Source: Mycteria americana
Taxonomy: Eukaryota; Chordata; Aves; Ciconiiformes; Ciconiidae
Reading direction: 5' to 3'
DNA length: 64,000 nt
NCBI RefSeq assembly: GCF_035582795.1
Contig: NC_134367.1
Span: forward strand, 116,274,062 to 116,338,061
The position numbers and the translations under genes are program-made. The notes under the pieces were generated by a model. The model made no database searches, was not told where the DNA came from, and saw only the letters and a list, made by a program, of their open reading frames with translations. Below, in pieces: positions 52,101-64,000 of the stretch; the stretch's first letter is position 1; each line of letters opens with the position of its first letter.

Positions 52101-55100
52101 ATTAGGGGCAGTGCTAAATACTAGCCTTGCTCCTCCTTTTCTTCTTTCCCTTCCTTGTCTTTTCAGACACACACCATGCACGTCTTTTTCTTGGCAGTTG
52201 TCTCCTAAATAGAGCCCATCTGAGTACTGCCCCACTCCATTGCTGTTTCCTTTTCTATTTCAGAGTAATTGGGTCTTTCCAGTTGTGAGGCATTTTGGTT
52301 AATGAATTTTTGTATAATGCAATGACAACAAACCCTGGATTTTTCTAGCTTTTCTTTCTAGTGGGTGGCAGTTTTTTAAACAGCATTTTGATCTGATATC
52401 CTATGGTTGTCACAGAGACACTAGTAATTATTTCCTGTTTAATTAGGTAGTGCTTCTCCAGCTTGACTTAGTAGTTGGTGGATTTTTTTTAAACACCTCC
52501 TCAGATGTGGCAATCTAGATATCTGGAAGCGTATCATTCTTTTAGCTACTGGTAGAATGAGGATGTCTAGATGGTTTTCCAGAGCAGACATGGTATAAAT
52601 GCTGTAGACATTTAGTAAAGTGACTGCGTGTAAATGCAGGCATTGTAGGCCAATTTTTGCTTCTGGAAAACCTGTGTAACGCATTCCCATTGACATAGTG
52701 AAACCTGCATTTGAAGGAATTAGTTGCAGGCTCCTGCTCATGGAAACAGGGATAGGAGGAAAAGCTCTTGGCTATTGCTGTTAACCTCATCATCAGAAAG
52801 GCTGGGAGTTACAGCACTTAAAGTGCAAGTGGAAACAAAAACGAATGTGTGTTTTCTTACATGAGCCCCTCTGAAATTTTTGGTTGTGTTTGCCAACTCA
52901 AAAATACTTTTTTGAAATTTTTCTTCAGCCAGCTACTCCTTATTGATGCTCTAATCTCAAAACCCGTAAGTAATTGGCAACTTTAGTGTGATTACGCTAA
53001 ATGAAAGCATAAGGCAGTGTCCTTGACATACTGAGCTATTGTATGGTACGTATGCATGCACCCTCAAAGTAAGAGTTGGAGCCAGCTCCAACCCATGTTG
53101 TACCGTATGCAGTACTTCAGTCTTTCTCCGTCTCTCATTCATGTGAGCTTAGGCAAGGAATTGTTTCATAACTGATGATTTCAAAGGTATTTGATGAGAT
53201 CTAGTAAAACATCTTAGGGGTACTGAATCCTCATCCTTATCCTTTGCAAGGAACCCTTGTGGCACCACAATCAGAAAAGTCTCTTTTTTTATATATTCAG
53301 ATTAACAAAGGCAGTTGATACTCTTACTTGTGGCAAGACCTTCAATGCTAATAACCCAAATGAAATAAGATGCAAAGTGATAACTTATTCAGATCATCAA
53401 CTTCAAGTCATGTTTTCTTAAGTAACAATTCATGCCCTTCAGGAGCTGGTAGCCTGCTGTTCCTGAAGGCATTGGTGACCTGCATTAAATCAGATTTTGC
53501 TCCTCCTTTCTGGCTTTCATGAGCCCAGGCTGACACTGGTCCAGAGAATGGCCAGCTGGCCAAACAGCCCCACTACTGCTGGTGTTGAAGAAAGGAAGCA
53601 ATGCCGAAGCTGAAGGTGAAAAGACATGTTTGTTCTTTCCTGCCCATGATTTTCAACAGTTGTTCAGCATCCTGTTCTCCAAATAAGAAATCCCTTTGTG
53701 ATGGGAGGGGGCTGAATCAGCCACAAGGTGTGGAGAGCGTAGGTTTGGCAAGGCTGGCTGCTGCTCGGACCCTATGCCTTTGGCTGGGCTTTTGCATGTC
53801 CTGCTCCAGATGTACCTATAGATGTATCTGTAGATTTGCCTGTCTACTACTGATAATTTTTTGGCATCATATTTGTGACCGGTATCCTCATATGTTTTAA
53901 TTAGATTTGTTCCAAAATTATGTTTTAATTAGATTTGTTCTGAAATTGTCACTAGCTCCTACCCACCTTCTTTCTTGGCTTTTGATGCCATAGCATTCTG
54001 CAGAGTGTAGTGACCTATGGAGCCATAGTCTGAGAAACAAATTTCTGACAGCTGAACACAGTATTGTTAAAAAGAAATAAAAGAAAAGCAATTTTTCAAA
54101 CATTTTTTGCTAGACTAGCAATGTCCCTAAAGCCTGTGAAATTTCTTCAGCTTGGCTTGCACATCCCAGCTGCATGCAGGATGCATAACTTCAGGATCTC
54201 CTCACTTGTATCCACTACAGTCGTGTCTCATTGATTGTCTTGCTAGTACAAGTTGCCCCCAAACAGGTCTTTAAGTATTAACAAGACTCCCTGATGAGCT
54301 CAACTCTTTGTTAAAGCTTTAGTAATTTTTCTTGTTAATCTTGAAGGTTAAAAAATGCCAACCTTTGATTTGTGAATGTCTTGCCTCTGTGTTTGTTTCT
54401 TACTATGAAAAGAATGTGTTGGGTAAAGAAATGAGTAAAAATCTTCGTGGCACCACGGAAGCATGAGCTTTCTCATGTATTGCCTTCATTCTGTGGTACA
54501 GATAAAAGGAACTCCTATTTTTGCTGTTCTTAATGTCTTTGCGTCTTTGTTCCACCATACAGTGATGAGTGGAGACCCTGCTACCATCGGTGGGATGGGC
54601 CAATAATGACTTACAAGGAAGGCTGCCAGAGAAAATTCCTTTTTTAACCATTCTTTCTGCAATCTGTCTATCAAGTTTGGACTACTCTTTGACTTTTATA
54701 GGATTCCCCCGGTCTCAGGATCTATCCATAACTGTCTGCCTGCAAATTACTTGCAAATGCCAGTACTCCCAGCATTGCAGAAGAGCATTGCCACACCAAG
54801 GAACAGTGAGGGGTTTGAGATTGGCTGTGCTAGGAATGACCTGGGTAGATCTCTAGACACCGGAGTACACTCTGCATTTATTTCCAGACTTTATTGCTGG
54901 CTATTTTTTATAGTCTTAGGGCTTTTTTTCCCCTCCATTTGTGGTTCCACAACCACCTCTCAAGCTGCCCTGTTAAAAATCAATACCATACAGTATTTGG
55001 TGAGTCTCATGGCCTTGCAAAACAGTCCTGCAAATCAATTTATTTTAAAAAAAAAAAAAAAAAGGTGGTTCATATCTTGGAGAGGGGATCTCAATAAAAG

Positions 55101-58100
55101 GTGTGAGCCCTTGAGCCCCTGAAGTGACTTAAATTAGACCATTAGCCACTATAAAGGTGGGCACCTATCTGCATCATTAAATTCTGTAATTCTGACCTTT
55201 TTTGATTTGAAAGCGTATAGGGGAAAAGGCAAAAACAGGACTGGTCTCATCTTTTGTGCCCTGTGTAGGGGGTAGAGTGGGCACAGCATTCAGTGCAGTG
55301 GTGGTCCAGCACAATGCAGCTCTGGGTATCAAGAGTCCCCTGGGGAGAGGAGAGGCGAGGCTGTAGCTGAGCATCCTTCAGGAGCTGCTGCTTCCGTGCT
55401 GGGGAGCAGCTTTGCTGCCCTCTCCCCATAGCTGGGTGCAGGGGCACGGAAGTATCCCGAAAGCACTGGGCAAATGCCTCCCCGGTTATCAATTAGTAGG
55501 CACATGCAACAGTTCTAGAAGAGAAATTATTATTGTCATAATTTATGTTGCTTCTTAATGGCTTTTTAAAAATTTAGTGTTCTTGGTTACTCAGTAGCGC
55601 ATAAGCTTTAGCATGACAGAGCCCCGTACAAAATGCAATTAAGCTGCTGAGTAATTGCTGCTGAAGTTGGCCACAGAGCTGCTGTGTATACGAGGGCAAT
55701 GCTTTCTATCTCTTTTGTTGCTGGCTTGTTTTCTTCGCACCCTTGCAGCAAGGGGAGGATGCTGGTGCTGGCGGAGAGCAAGGACCAAGGGGCACGTAGT
55801 GAAATGAGCAGGAAGCATTGCATTGCTCTCGTGGGAGTCTTGGAAGCAGTCACGTACGCTGCAGGGTGCAGCCCTTGATGCTCCCTGGGCCCTGCTTGTC
55901 TGCTGTGAGATCCGTGCATGTTAGAACTGCTTTGCAGTCGGTATCTCAGTAGTTGGTTTGTTATGGAATTTAAAACAGAAGTACAGCATGGTGGAGGACT
56001 TTGGTAATTTAGGACTGTTGTGTGGCAGCGCAGGGTTTCATGAGCATACTTAAGGCTTCAGATCTCAGTACAAATTAGCTGCCTAATAGGGTTTTTTGAG
56101 ATAGCTTGCTTTGTTGTTAGAAAAGAAATCCAGGAGGAGAAGTTTTGTTGGAAGAGGGCTTCCTACAAACGTGTACTGGAGAAGAGCATGCTAGCTACAG
56201 AATTCTTGCTGTTGGGTTCACTGTCATTAAGCATAGATGTGGATTATTTTAAATACATGTTTTGGGTATAACATAACTCAATAATGATGCTTATCAAGTG
56301 CAAATATATGTTGTAAGCCCAATAAAAAAATAAATGCATGGTGTATCTGGAAAAAAAATTTCCAGCCTTGCATGAAACGTAAATATACAAGATGTTTTAA
56401 TTTATTGGCTCTTCCTGACATTAGTTTTGCTTAAAAAAAACCAAAAACCCCAGCAAGTGGTCTCACTGTTTTAGACCTTGTGTATCTCAGTTGCTGTTTC
56501 ACTCCATGTTGTCAGAGAATGTCGAGTTGAGAATGCAGAGCTGATTGCTGTGTTCTGCTCTCTAAATATTCTTTTTTTTTTTTTTTTTTGGTAGGCTCGA
56601 AATGTCAACACGGGTGAGCTAGCAGCAATTAAAGTAATAAAACTAGAACCAGGTAAGTGTTTCTTAACTGAAATAGGCCACAGAAACTAAATATTTCCAT
56701 GCTTAAGATACAATTGTGCAAAATCAATTGAGTCCACTTATTGAAAGAAGGGATGACTGTTGCCTTTTAGCATAGGACAAAATACACTGTTCTAGGAACT
56801 AACAGGCATGATAAGCAAGGTGTGAGAGGAAAAAATGTAACTGGAGAACAGTTAAAGGGAAGCTGACTCAACTTTCAGTGAGAGTTGTGTTTTTTTTTTT
56901 TTCTTCAGTACTATGTTTTCATCTCATGTGGTACAAAAACCTGTATAGAACAAAAGAAATGAGGAAGATAGCAAGGCAGAAAACACACCTGGAGAGAGTG
57001 CGGAGAAATAAAAAGAAGGAAGGGTGTAAATAAAAGGGTGTAAAATAAAAGGGAGAAATAAAAAGAAGGAAGGATGTAATAATAGGTGACCATTAGTATC
57101 CAGGACCTGAGTACATTTCCTGAAATTCTCTTGGAGACTCTGATGAAGACATCATTGTATGCTAGATTTGTGCTTGAACTGTGCCTGTGTTGTGATTGCA
57201 CAAAGTACATATGCTCTACAGATCAGGTATCAGCCTGCAAGTGCTGTTCTATTAGTATGGCGAGACTTGTTGAAGGAGAGTACGGTAATCTGGGAAGCAA
57301 AACGTCCAGACTTTTTGTTTAACTTGTAACTGTTGGTGTTGCATTTTAAGATGTAATGTTGGGGAGGGACATATTTTCACTGCTACCTGGTTTGATCCTT
57401 AAGGTCTATGCAGGCAAGAAGGGAAAGAAGTTGCTACTTTCTTCCATTTTTTTCTCTTCCAATTCTGGAAATGATTAGAAATGTTGCATTTATATAATGC
57501 ATGGACATTTAAAAAAAAAAAAATTCAAGACAGGGCAGTATATTACCATGTAGTTCCAAAAGCGTATGTTCATCACACTTCTTTTATTCCTAGTCAAAGT
57601 TGTGGTCTCAGATTCTCTTGTCTAGTTTTACTGCTTTGGCTTTTCATGTCAGTTCCTGTTGCCGGAGTACTTTAGCTGTGCACGACGTGGGTTACCAGTC
57701 CAGCTAAGACGAGCAGTTGTGCTGTGTCTCCCTGTGGAACTGTAAAGATAAAACAAGGAAGGAGACTTGTGTCGTGGGGAAAGAACCATAGCACTCAGCA
57801 GACTCAGATGATGTCAGCCTTTAAAATAATGCAACTTTTTACTTACTTGACTGCTTCCACTCTCAAAAGTATGAAGTGACTTGGTTGAAAAGAGTGTTGT
57901 ATGGGTTGTACTGAGTAAGACTCAGAGGATTGTGCTGTGTGTGTTCGCTGAGCTGTGGACAGAGCCTGGGGTTGCACTGCAGCTGGGGAAACTTGCCCTT
58001 GTGCTGTGTTGATGGGGCCAACAACTGGCATCTTGCAGCTGAATCAAGTATTTGTGGCAGCCTTTGGCTACCTGAGTGGTGCCCAGGGAATGTGCTTTAG

Positions 58101-59652
58101 CTGCCCTCTGTTTGCTCAGCAAGCTCAGTTTCTCTCTGTGGTTGCCACTTCCAGTTGCAGCAGAGGCTTGACTCACAGCTTCAGACAGGCAGTATCCATG
58201 TTCCAGAAGTGTGGCACTGGCTTTCTTTGCAAGTCTTGCAGCTTAGGGGAGAGTGCGAAGGGTAAGGGTGAATAATGTTTAGGCACTTCCTCTAAAGCTT
58301 ACGCTACTTTATGATTTTGGATGTAGTGAAAACACTGGTCAAACACTGGAGAAATTGTGTCCTTTCACAGAGACACCTGTCTGTATGTGAAAACAATTTC
58401 TCGTTTGCTCTTCAGTGTTTGCAGGTTTAAAGGTCTAGCCAGGATACAGCAAGCCATCAGCAATACAGCATGGGTAGTAGACAGTCTGTTGTGATGTTAA
58501 CTTGCAGCATGTGGTTTAAAATTTGCTTTTCGGTAAATGAAATACATGTGAATATTGGGTTTCTGGTTAAAAAGTCCCAAATGGTAGGTCACCAGTATGT
58601 TGAAGTCTTGGGAGAAACTTAAACCATATTTTCTTAGATAATAGCTTGGCCAGTTCTCTTGGAATTTGTTGTGTTACATTTGAAATTTATTAACAGCCAT
58701 ATTTGAGATGTGATTTTGGGTTGCCACGATTGGTAAATATGAGCTTAGTGTCTGTATTCAACTTTTTAGACAGTAGCTTTGGCTTCTGGTTGAAAAGCTC
58801 TTCTGCGTTATGCAGAAGTGTGCTACAGCAGTACACGAAAAGGAGAGTTTTGACAAACTTTGCATTTTCCTGTTTCTTCAACTTGCTTGTAGACTCTCTT
58901 AAGATATTAATGAAGTTAAATGGTTATTTTAGGCCTTCAGGCTTCTTTTACCTATGAAGTCCTTGAGGTGAGTAAGAATGAGTTGTTTTTTGTGAACTGT
59001 GTATATCTAGTAACTAAACACACTTCAGAAGAACTTCTTTAGAAATAAAATACCAGACTAGCTATGATTTGCCCTTAGGACTGAAGAAATTTCAAAGGAG
59101 CCCCAGTGTAAGATACTGAACAGCAAAGGAGCATTTGACATGTATTTCTTTAAAAAAAAAAAAAAAAAATCTAATGGGTGTTGAACATGTGGCCAATAAT
59201 AGCAAAGTTTTGTCATCTTTTTAAGAACCTGGGCTATTGGCAGGACATATGCAAATGGACACAGTGGGGTCTTGTGGGGAAAGTAAAGACTAGAAAGAGC
59301 TATGGCCAATATCATAAGAGGTATCAGATAGCAGATGTGAGGTCCATCTGGCCCAGAATAAAATTTCTTAAGAATATAGTTACTTATTGCTAAGCCCTTG
59401 CTAATAAATATTGATTTACAGCTGCTTTATATGTCTGTGAAACTGGCAGATAATTAGTTTTAATTACTCAAAATGTTTATTTTATAAACATGTACTGAAA
59501 GTCTAGTTGAGATGGGAGTATGAGCCAGGCCAATGAAAATATTCATTCTTCTGCTTTTCAGGAGAAGATTTTGCTGTTGTGCAGCAGGAAATCATTATGA
59601 TGAAAGACTGTAAACATCCAAACATTGTTGCTTATTTTGGCAGCTATCTCAG
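46002..59652 (+). CDS. MAP4K3: MAP4K3 (GLK), first three coding exons; gene continues beyond the window
   Basis: A Ste20/GCK-I family Ser/Thr kinase that activates JNK and signals amino-acid sufficiency to mTORC1. Exons are 46002-46118, 56595-56652 and 59562-59652. All junctions have canonical sites and continuous phase (0, 1, 2). The peptide has a Gly-rich start, then [20 protein letters not shown], with the ATP-binding GSGTYG loop, the ATP-anchoring Lys in [10 protein letters not shown], and the helix-C Glu in [10 protein letters not shown]. It ends at [26 protein letters not shown] and the [10 protein letters not shown] segment favour MAP4K3 over MAP4K5. There are no lesions in about 265 coding bases. 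The Gly-run N-terminus is longer than the short human start, so the exact start could be downstream, but the ATG at 46002 has a good context (ggcaccATGa). Confidence 0.95.
46208..46225 (+). repeat. 18-base poly(C) run in MAP4K3 intron 1
   Basis: Uninterrupted C run in GC-rich first-intron sequence. Confidence 0.95.
51495..51545. repeat. 24-bp tandem duplication
   Basis: The unit 'ttgcctaccctgcacctggc' plus 'tgcc' is present twice exactly and a third time in part. Confidence 0.85.
53892..53947. repeat. 29-bp tandem duplication
   Basis: 'atgttttaattagatttgtt' plus 'c-aaatt' occurs twice with two differences. Confidence 0.85.
56595..56652 (+). CDS. MAP4K3: MAP4K3 coding exon 2
   Basis: After a poly(T) acceptor '..ttttggtag', it reads [19 protein letters not shown] and ends in phase 1 at 'g|gtaagt'. 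It carries the catalytic lysine of the kinase (AAIK). Confidence 0.96.
56990..57080. repeat. Imperfect purine-rich tandem repeat in MAP4K3 intron 2
   Basis: 'gaaataaaaagaaggaagg' occurs at about 57004 and again at about 57055, with 'gtgtaaa-taaaaggg' units between. Confidence 0.75.
59562..59652 (+). CDS. MAP4K3: MAP4K3 coding exon 3
   Basis: After 'tgcttttcag' it reads [20 protein letters not shown] then IVAYFGSYL, and ends in phase 2 at 'ag|gtacag'. It contains the helix-C glutamate that pairs with the catalytic lysine. Confidence 0.96.
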
Positions 59653-62600
59653 GTACAGTTTCTTTTGCTCACTTAAAAATGCCTCTCTATCTCCTTGTAA
59701 AGTACAGGTCTATAAGGTGACTTTGGCAAAATATAATTTATCAAAGAAGTATTATCCACTTATATATTTTTTTCATTTAACTTAAAATCTACTCTGTTTA
59801 CTACAGTGTCTCTCTGTAAATAATGTGTCTCTTAGCAAAATCTTTCAGTGACGATATAGTCATGTTTCCTTGGAAATGAGTTGTCATTTAAAAGCTTTGA
59901 ATTTAATACATAAATGGAAAGTTAAGCAGAAGTATGACAAGTATGAAGAAAGAGTCTGTGTATATAGTATCTTTTAAATTAGTTTCAGTAAAATGTCTCT
60001 TACATTTGCAAAACTTTGAGAAGTATAAGTATTGCATAATACAGATAGAGTTCTCAGAAATGTTCTGGCTTAATTTTACATGCCAACACCAGTTGTCTGA
60101 GAACTCAACATTGAATGTTATGGGGAAATAAGGAGGAAAAAAATTGGTTTTTTTCCTTGCTTAAGAGTAGTAGTGCTATGTTAAGCTTTAAAGATAATTT
60201 CATACTGAAGTATCTAAGGGTGTAAACCATGCAGCCTTTAAAAAACCCGCTGGTGACTTGTGTTTTGGAGTTGTTTTGAAATCTAAAAATGATTACTATT
60301 TTAGCTCTTTTATCTTTGTTTTTTTCTCTGCAGCTGCAGAGTTGTTTAGGACACAATGTAGTATTTGTAAATTGTTCTGACTCACTATTCTTTTGTGTAA
60401 TTTCTTTCGTGAGGTATTAGGCTTACTTGTTACAAGTACAGTAAACTTGTACTCCATACAAAGTTTCAGTATTTGGAAAATTTCTAATAATGTTTGCTAT
60501 TATGATTCTTATGTTGTTCATCCTGGCAAATGTTTTATGCTAGATATAGCAGTTGCTTGATATTCAAGGGCTAGACATTTTAATGCTGGATTTCATGAAC
60601 CTAATGTTGTCATACTTTTAGGCATATCGTACCATGTAATAAAAAGCTTTTAAAAGGCTCTGAGAAGTTGTGATGCTCTTTATGGCAGAGGCTTCTCGTT
60701 CTTTTTGGGTATTTACATATCTTCTGTCTGCTTGGGGACAATAGAGGTGGGACATGACACCTCTGTGTGTTGTGAAGGTTGCTAGACCCTATTCATAATG
60801 GGAAGGTGCCAAGTTGAGTTACTTGTATGTGTACTAGACTTCAGCAACTCCAGCTGAAGTTCTCCATGATGGCTATCTGCTGCAGCCAAAAGCTTTTCAG
60901 CAATATCGGCCAAGTGCTTTTCAATTGGGGGTGGGAAGATATAGGTGGTATTTTCTCAAGAAGAATCTTGGAACATGAAAGCCTTTCAACAAAAAATTAC
61001 CATCTTTGAAGCAGGAATATATGACAGAATTTGGGTCTTGTATTTGGAGTGCATCTTTTCCTTTTAAAAATCCTTTCAGATTTGACCAAGCTATCTTCTG
61101 AAATACTGCATTTCTTTTACTTTCATTCTAGCTCAGCTAGAGCTTGGGAAATCCCAGTTACTGTTTCTTTTCTAGCAGCAGTGTCTGGTTTGCTGCATGT
61201 TTGCAGTGCTACAGAAGAGCTAACACGTGCTCCTTGGCTTGCTTGGCTGTTGTTGAGCATTCCTTGTTTTGCTCTGGGGTGAACTGGGACAGGATGTTGA
61301 AATGGCAGGTGTGGAGCGCTTTGTGGTGCTCTTAGTGACCTTGATGCTGAACGTCTGCGTAGTTGGAGCAAACTGAAATTGGACAAGTTGAATCTGCATA
61401 GAGCTTGGAGGCAGTGTTGGGGAAGAGAGAAAGTTCTGGCAAGAAATACTAGAGGAGAAGGAGAGGTCTCATGCAGAAGCTCATCTGGCTAATGCTTCAG
61501 CTGAAGAGTTTCTTCTCCCTGCCTCTTGTATGCAGTGTCCTGAATAGCCCTGGATGCTCACTGAAATCATGTTTTATTACTGGTGGGCTTCATTGCATCT
61601 TTCTCAGTATGAGTATCTTGTTAGCTTTTGTCTGATGAGTGAAAAGTATTGCATGCTGACAGATGTGATTCAAGTCAATAGAATCTGTGTTTTGAATCAT
61701 GTTTGCTTTACAGTTCACTTTTCAAAGGTCTTGTAGTGGAAAAGCTGGTCATATTAGTACTCCCTAGACATAGTTTGATGTGGAGCGTGAGGGAAATTTC
61801 CAAGAGCAAATGTATTTTGAGAATAAGACTAAGGAGAAATGCACTGAAAGTATGAGAATGAAGAGGAAAGCAAGCCGTTGACTAGCCCATTAGATGAACA
61901 CCATCTGCATGCTACGCTGAGTGAGGTCGGGAGTGTGTGATTGTGTACTGCTTGCATTATCGTGTATACATGTGCAGGAAGGGATCAAAGTCTGAAGATA
62001 AAATCAACAAGCCATGCTGTTCTGGCATCCCATATCTTGAAGGGTGCTCGTCTTGGCAGCCTGAATGCTTTTTTAATGCCAAGCTGGTTTGTGAGAGCTG
62101 CATTATGCACAAGTTTGTGCGGGTGTGCATACAGATAGAGTGTGTGTACATGTAGGGACTTGGTATTCCAAACTAGGAGTGTCTGCACTTCAGTTTTGAA
62201 TGTTTAAGGTTAATTTGAAGATTAACCTAAATTGTATGTTACTTGCATTCTGTGCAGTACTGGAAGGCTTTTTCTTGTGCATGAACAGTCAATTCTTAAG
62301 GCTGCTACATATCTCAAAGGCATGTTAAAATTTTTTTGAGAATTTGTGGAGTTACTAGTCTGTTTGACAGCAGCTTACGAATTGTCAGGTGGTAAAGTTC
62401 CAAGGGATCTTGTGATCTCCTAAAGGCAGTATTTGGAAGCTCCATGTTATGGTGACTAAGCTTCTTAAATAGATGTTGCATATTCTGAAAGTTGTGTGGC
62501 TGGGACCACATAGTGTCCCACTCTCCTGTCGTACCTCCTTAATCTTCCTCCCAACCTCAAAGCCTGCCTTTGTTTGGGAAGAGAGCACCTTTTTGTACGT

Positions 62601-64000
62601 TAAGATGTTCTCCACTGCACGTGATTACTTTATTTGTACCTGTCTGCAGTACTGGGAAGGAAGTTGTGTCGACATTTTTCTTGATGTGTGACATTGTCTG
62701 GCATGCTCCACAAACCTGAAAGTCATTGTCGTAAACCTTTTCAGAAGACAAATTTAGAAGAAAGAAGTAAGTGAGGAATGGCAGAATGGGGCTCTGCAGT
62801 ACTGTTGAAGTTACCCTGAGCTGTTTTTCTAGCATAGGAACTTCTGACCAGGATGTGATGTTTCCATTTGTGTTTGTTTCTGGAGGCGAGATTATTTGCA
62901 TTGTAGAAGCACTGACAAATGTATCCAGTTGTCTTACCAGCTGCTTCTTTTAACTAGTTGTAGTGGGAACAGATTGCATAGTATAACTAATAAAAGCTGT
63001 TTCTGATGACTTTTTAAGATTTCATGTGAAAACAGACTGTGAACAAATATTGTTGCATTCAGCTTTCTTTAAAATTTTTAGATTGAAATGGTGCCTCTTC
63101 TCATGATGCTGTATTCATGCTGGGGATGCTTTTTCTTTAAAAAACGGTTTTCCTCTTGTCTCAGGGTATCAAAATATACCTTTGTAGACCCAGAATTAAA
63201 TTTTGGCAAATATAGTATATATTTGGCACTCTTGCTTGGTCCCCTCCCCTTGGTTTGGTGCAGTGCTTCTCTTTTGTCTGGGCAATCGAATGCCTGTCTT
63301 TGAGGCCTCTCATTGTCTGACCTTTTGTTTTCCAAGTATCTTTCAGTGCTAAGAACAATAAGAAAAATACCATCATCCTATACTGGTCATTTATCAGCAT
63401 ATTGTTCTCCATGCTTTTCTTCTGTTTACATATGGATTTTGCTGTTAGCCTAGGTGTTAAGTTGCAGACACTAAATGATACTGTTGATCCTGTTTTGTTT
63501 GCTGTGCTTGCCATATGCTCTGCAGACACAGACAACTATGTACACTGTTACTGTTGATTTACATGGATCTTCACCTGTCTCAAAGCACTTAGGCACAGTA
63601 ATAAAAGGCTAGATAGCAAATTAGAAATGCAATCTCCTCTTTTGATCCTCTTATGTTTTTTCCTTTTCTGTAGGGCTTTTCCGCACTGGGAAGTTAATGC
63701 CTAGTAAGTGAAGGTGTGAATTTACAGCACTTAGCTACTTCATGTCTCTTGCGGGTGCTCTGCTGCTGTCCCAAGGCTGCTGGGGTTGTCCTGGCTTTTT
63801 CCCACTTCTACACTGCTGCTGCTGTTGGCATCAAACAGGATTCAGCCACATGAGAGAGAGTGGCTTTCATGAGCCCAGTGACCCCAAAAGTGTTCCTGTC
63901 TGAGTCCTGCATCACTGTGGGGAATAAACAAGGGACTTGCAGATGTCTGTCTTTTCAGTGCTTCTTTCTCGCTCGTGTTCCCCTGCTGCCATTGCTAATT
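59653..64000 (+). other. MAP4K3 intron 3, continuing past the window
   Basis: More than 4.3 kb with no further exon encoding the next kinase segment and no recognised repeat family or RNA gene. Confidence 0.6.

Larger units (their letters stand above)
46119..56594 (+). other. MAP4K3 intron 1
   Basis: 10.5 kb. The first 700 bp are GC-rich and CpG-rich, the remainder AT-rich. Apart from small tandem repeats (for example 51495-51545 and 53892-53947) and homopolymers, I recognised no gene, RNA or complete mobile element. Confidence 0.6.

Noticed and set aside
59653-64000. MAP4K3 exon 4 inside the window
   Set aside because: I looked for the next conserved kinase segment (RDKLWICMEF-like) and did not find it, so it is placed beyond the right edge.

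Overview
The window is bird nuclear DNA. Four things point to this: CR1 retrotransposon copies, avian-type LTR elements, an old nuclear copy of mitochondrial DNA in the avian gene order (control region, tRNA-Phe, 12S, tRNA-Val, 16S, tRNA-Leu, ND1, tRNA-Ile/Gln/Met, ND2), and a THUMPD2 - TMEM178A - MAP4K3 gene block like the vertebrate one. The species cannot be named from sequence alone.

Layout. 1-2.8 kb has no recognisable gene and contains a long CCTT-rich tract. 2.8-4.05 kb is degenerate telomere-type TTAGGG sequence with a repeated non-telomeric spacer. 4.06-9.66 kb is a reverse-oriented mitochondrial insert (NUMT) running from the control region to ND2. It is interrupted inside 12S by a solo LTR with a perfect 5-bp target duplication, and its far end abuts an internal scrap of CR1. 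9.8-18.8 kb holds a chain of minus-strand candidate exons with matching splice phases (strongest at 16.27-18.71 kb). I cannot identify the gene; two of its exons carry an in-frame TGA. A CR1 copy lies at 14.04-15.30 kb.

19.5-33.1 kb is THUMPD2 (plus strand; a THUMP-domain guanosine N2-methyltransferase that in mammals modifies U6 snRNA). Ten exons can be recognised, but the copy is dead: three in-frame stops, frameshifts, two lost splice donors and ruined SAM-binding and catalytic motifs. A class I endogenous retrovirus, 5'-truncated and internally deleted, sits in intron 2. 36.97-45.53 kb is TMEM178A (minus strand, four exons), also broken: two stops, a 1-bp insertion, a scrambled exon 1 and a lost terminator. 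MAP4K3 (plus strand, a Ste20-family kinase in mTORC1/JNK signalling) begins at 46.0 kb from a CpG-rich head-to-head promoter. Its first three coding exons are fully open, and the rest lies beyond the window.

No operon-like cooperation is implied. The main signal is a contrast: two, perhaps three, neighbouring genes have decayed while MAP4K3 next to them looks intact. Possible explanations are lineage-specific gene loss, a degenerate paralogous or sex-linked (neo-W or germline-restricted) copy of this segment, or a segmental duplication. The window alone cannot decide between these.
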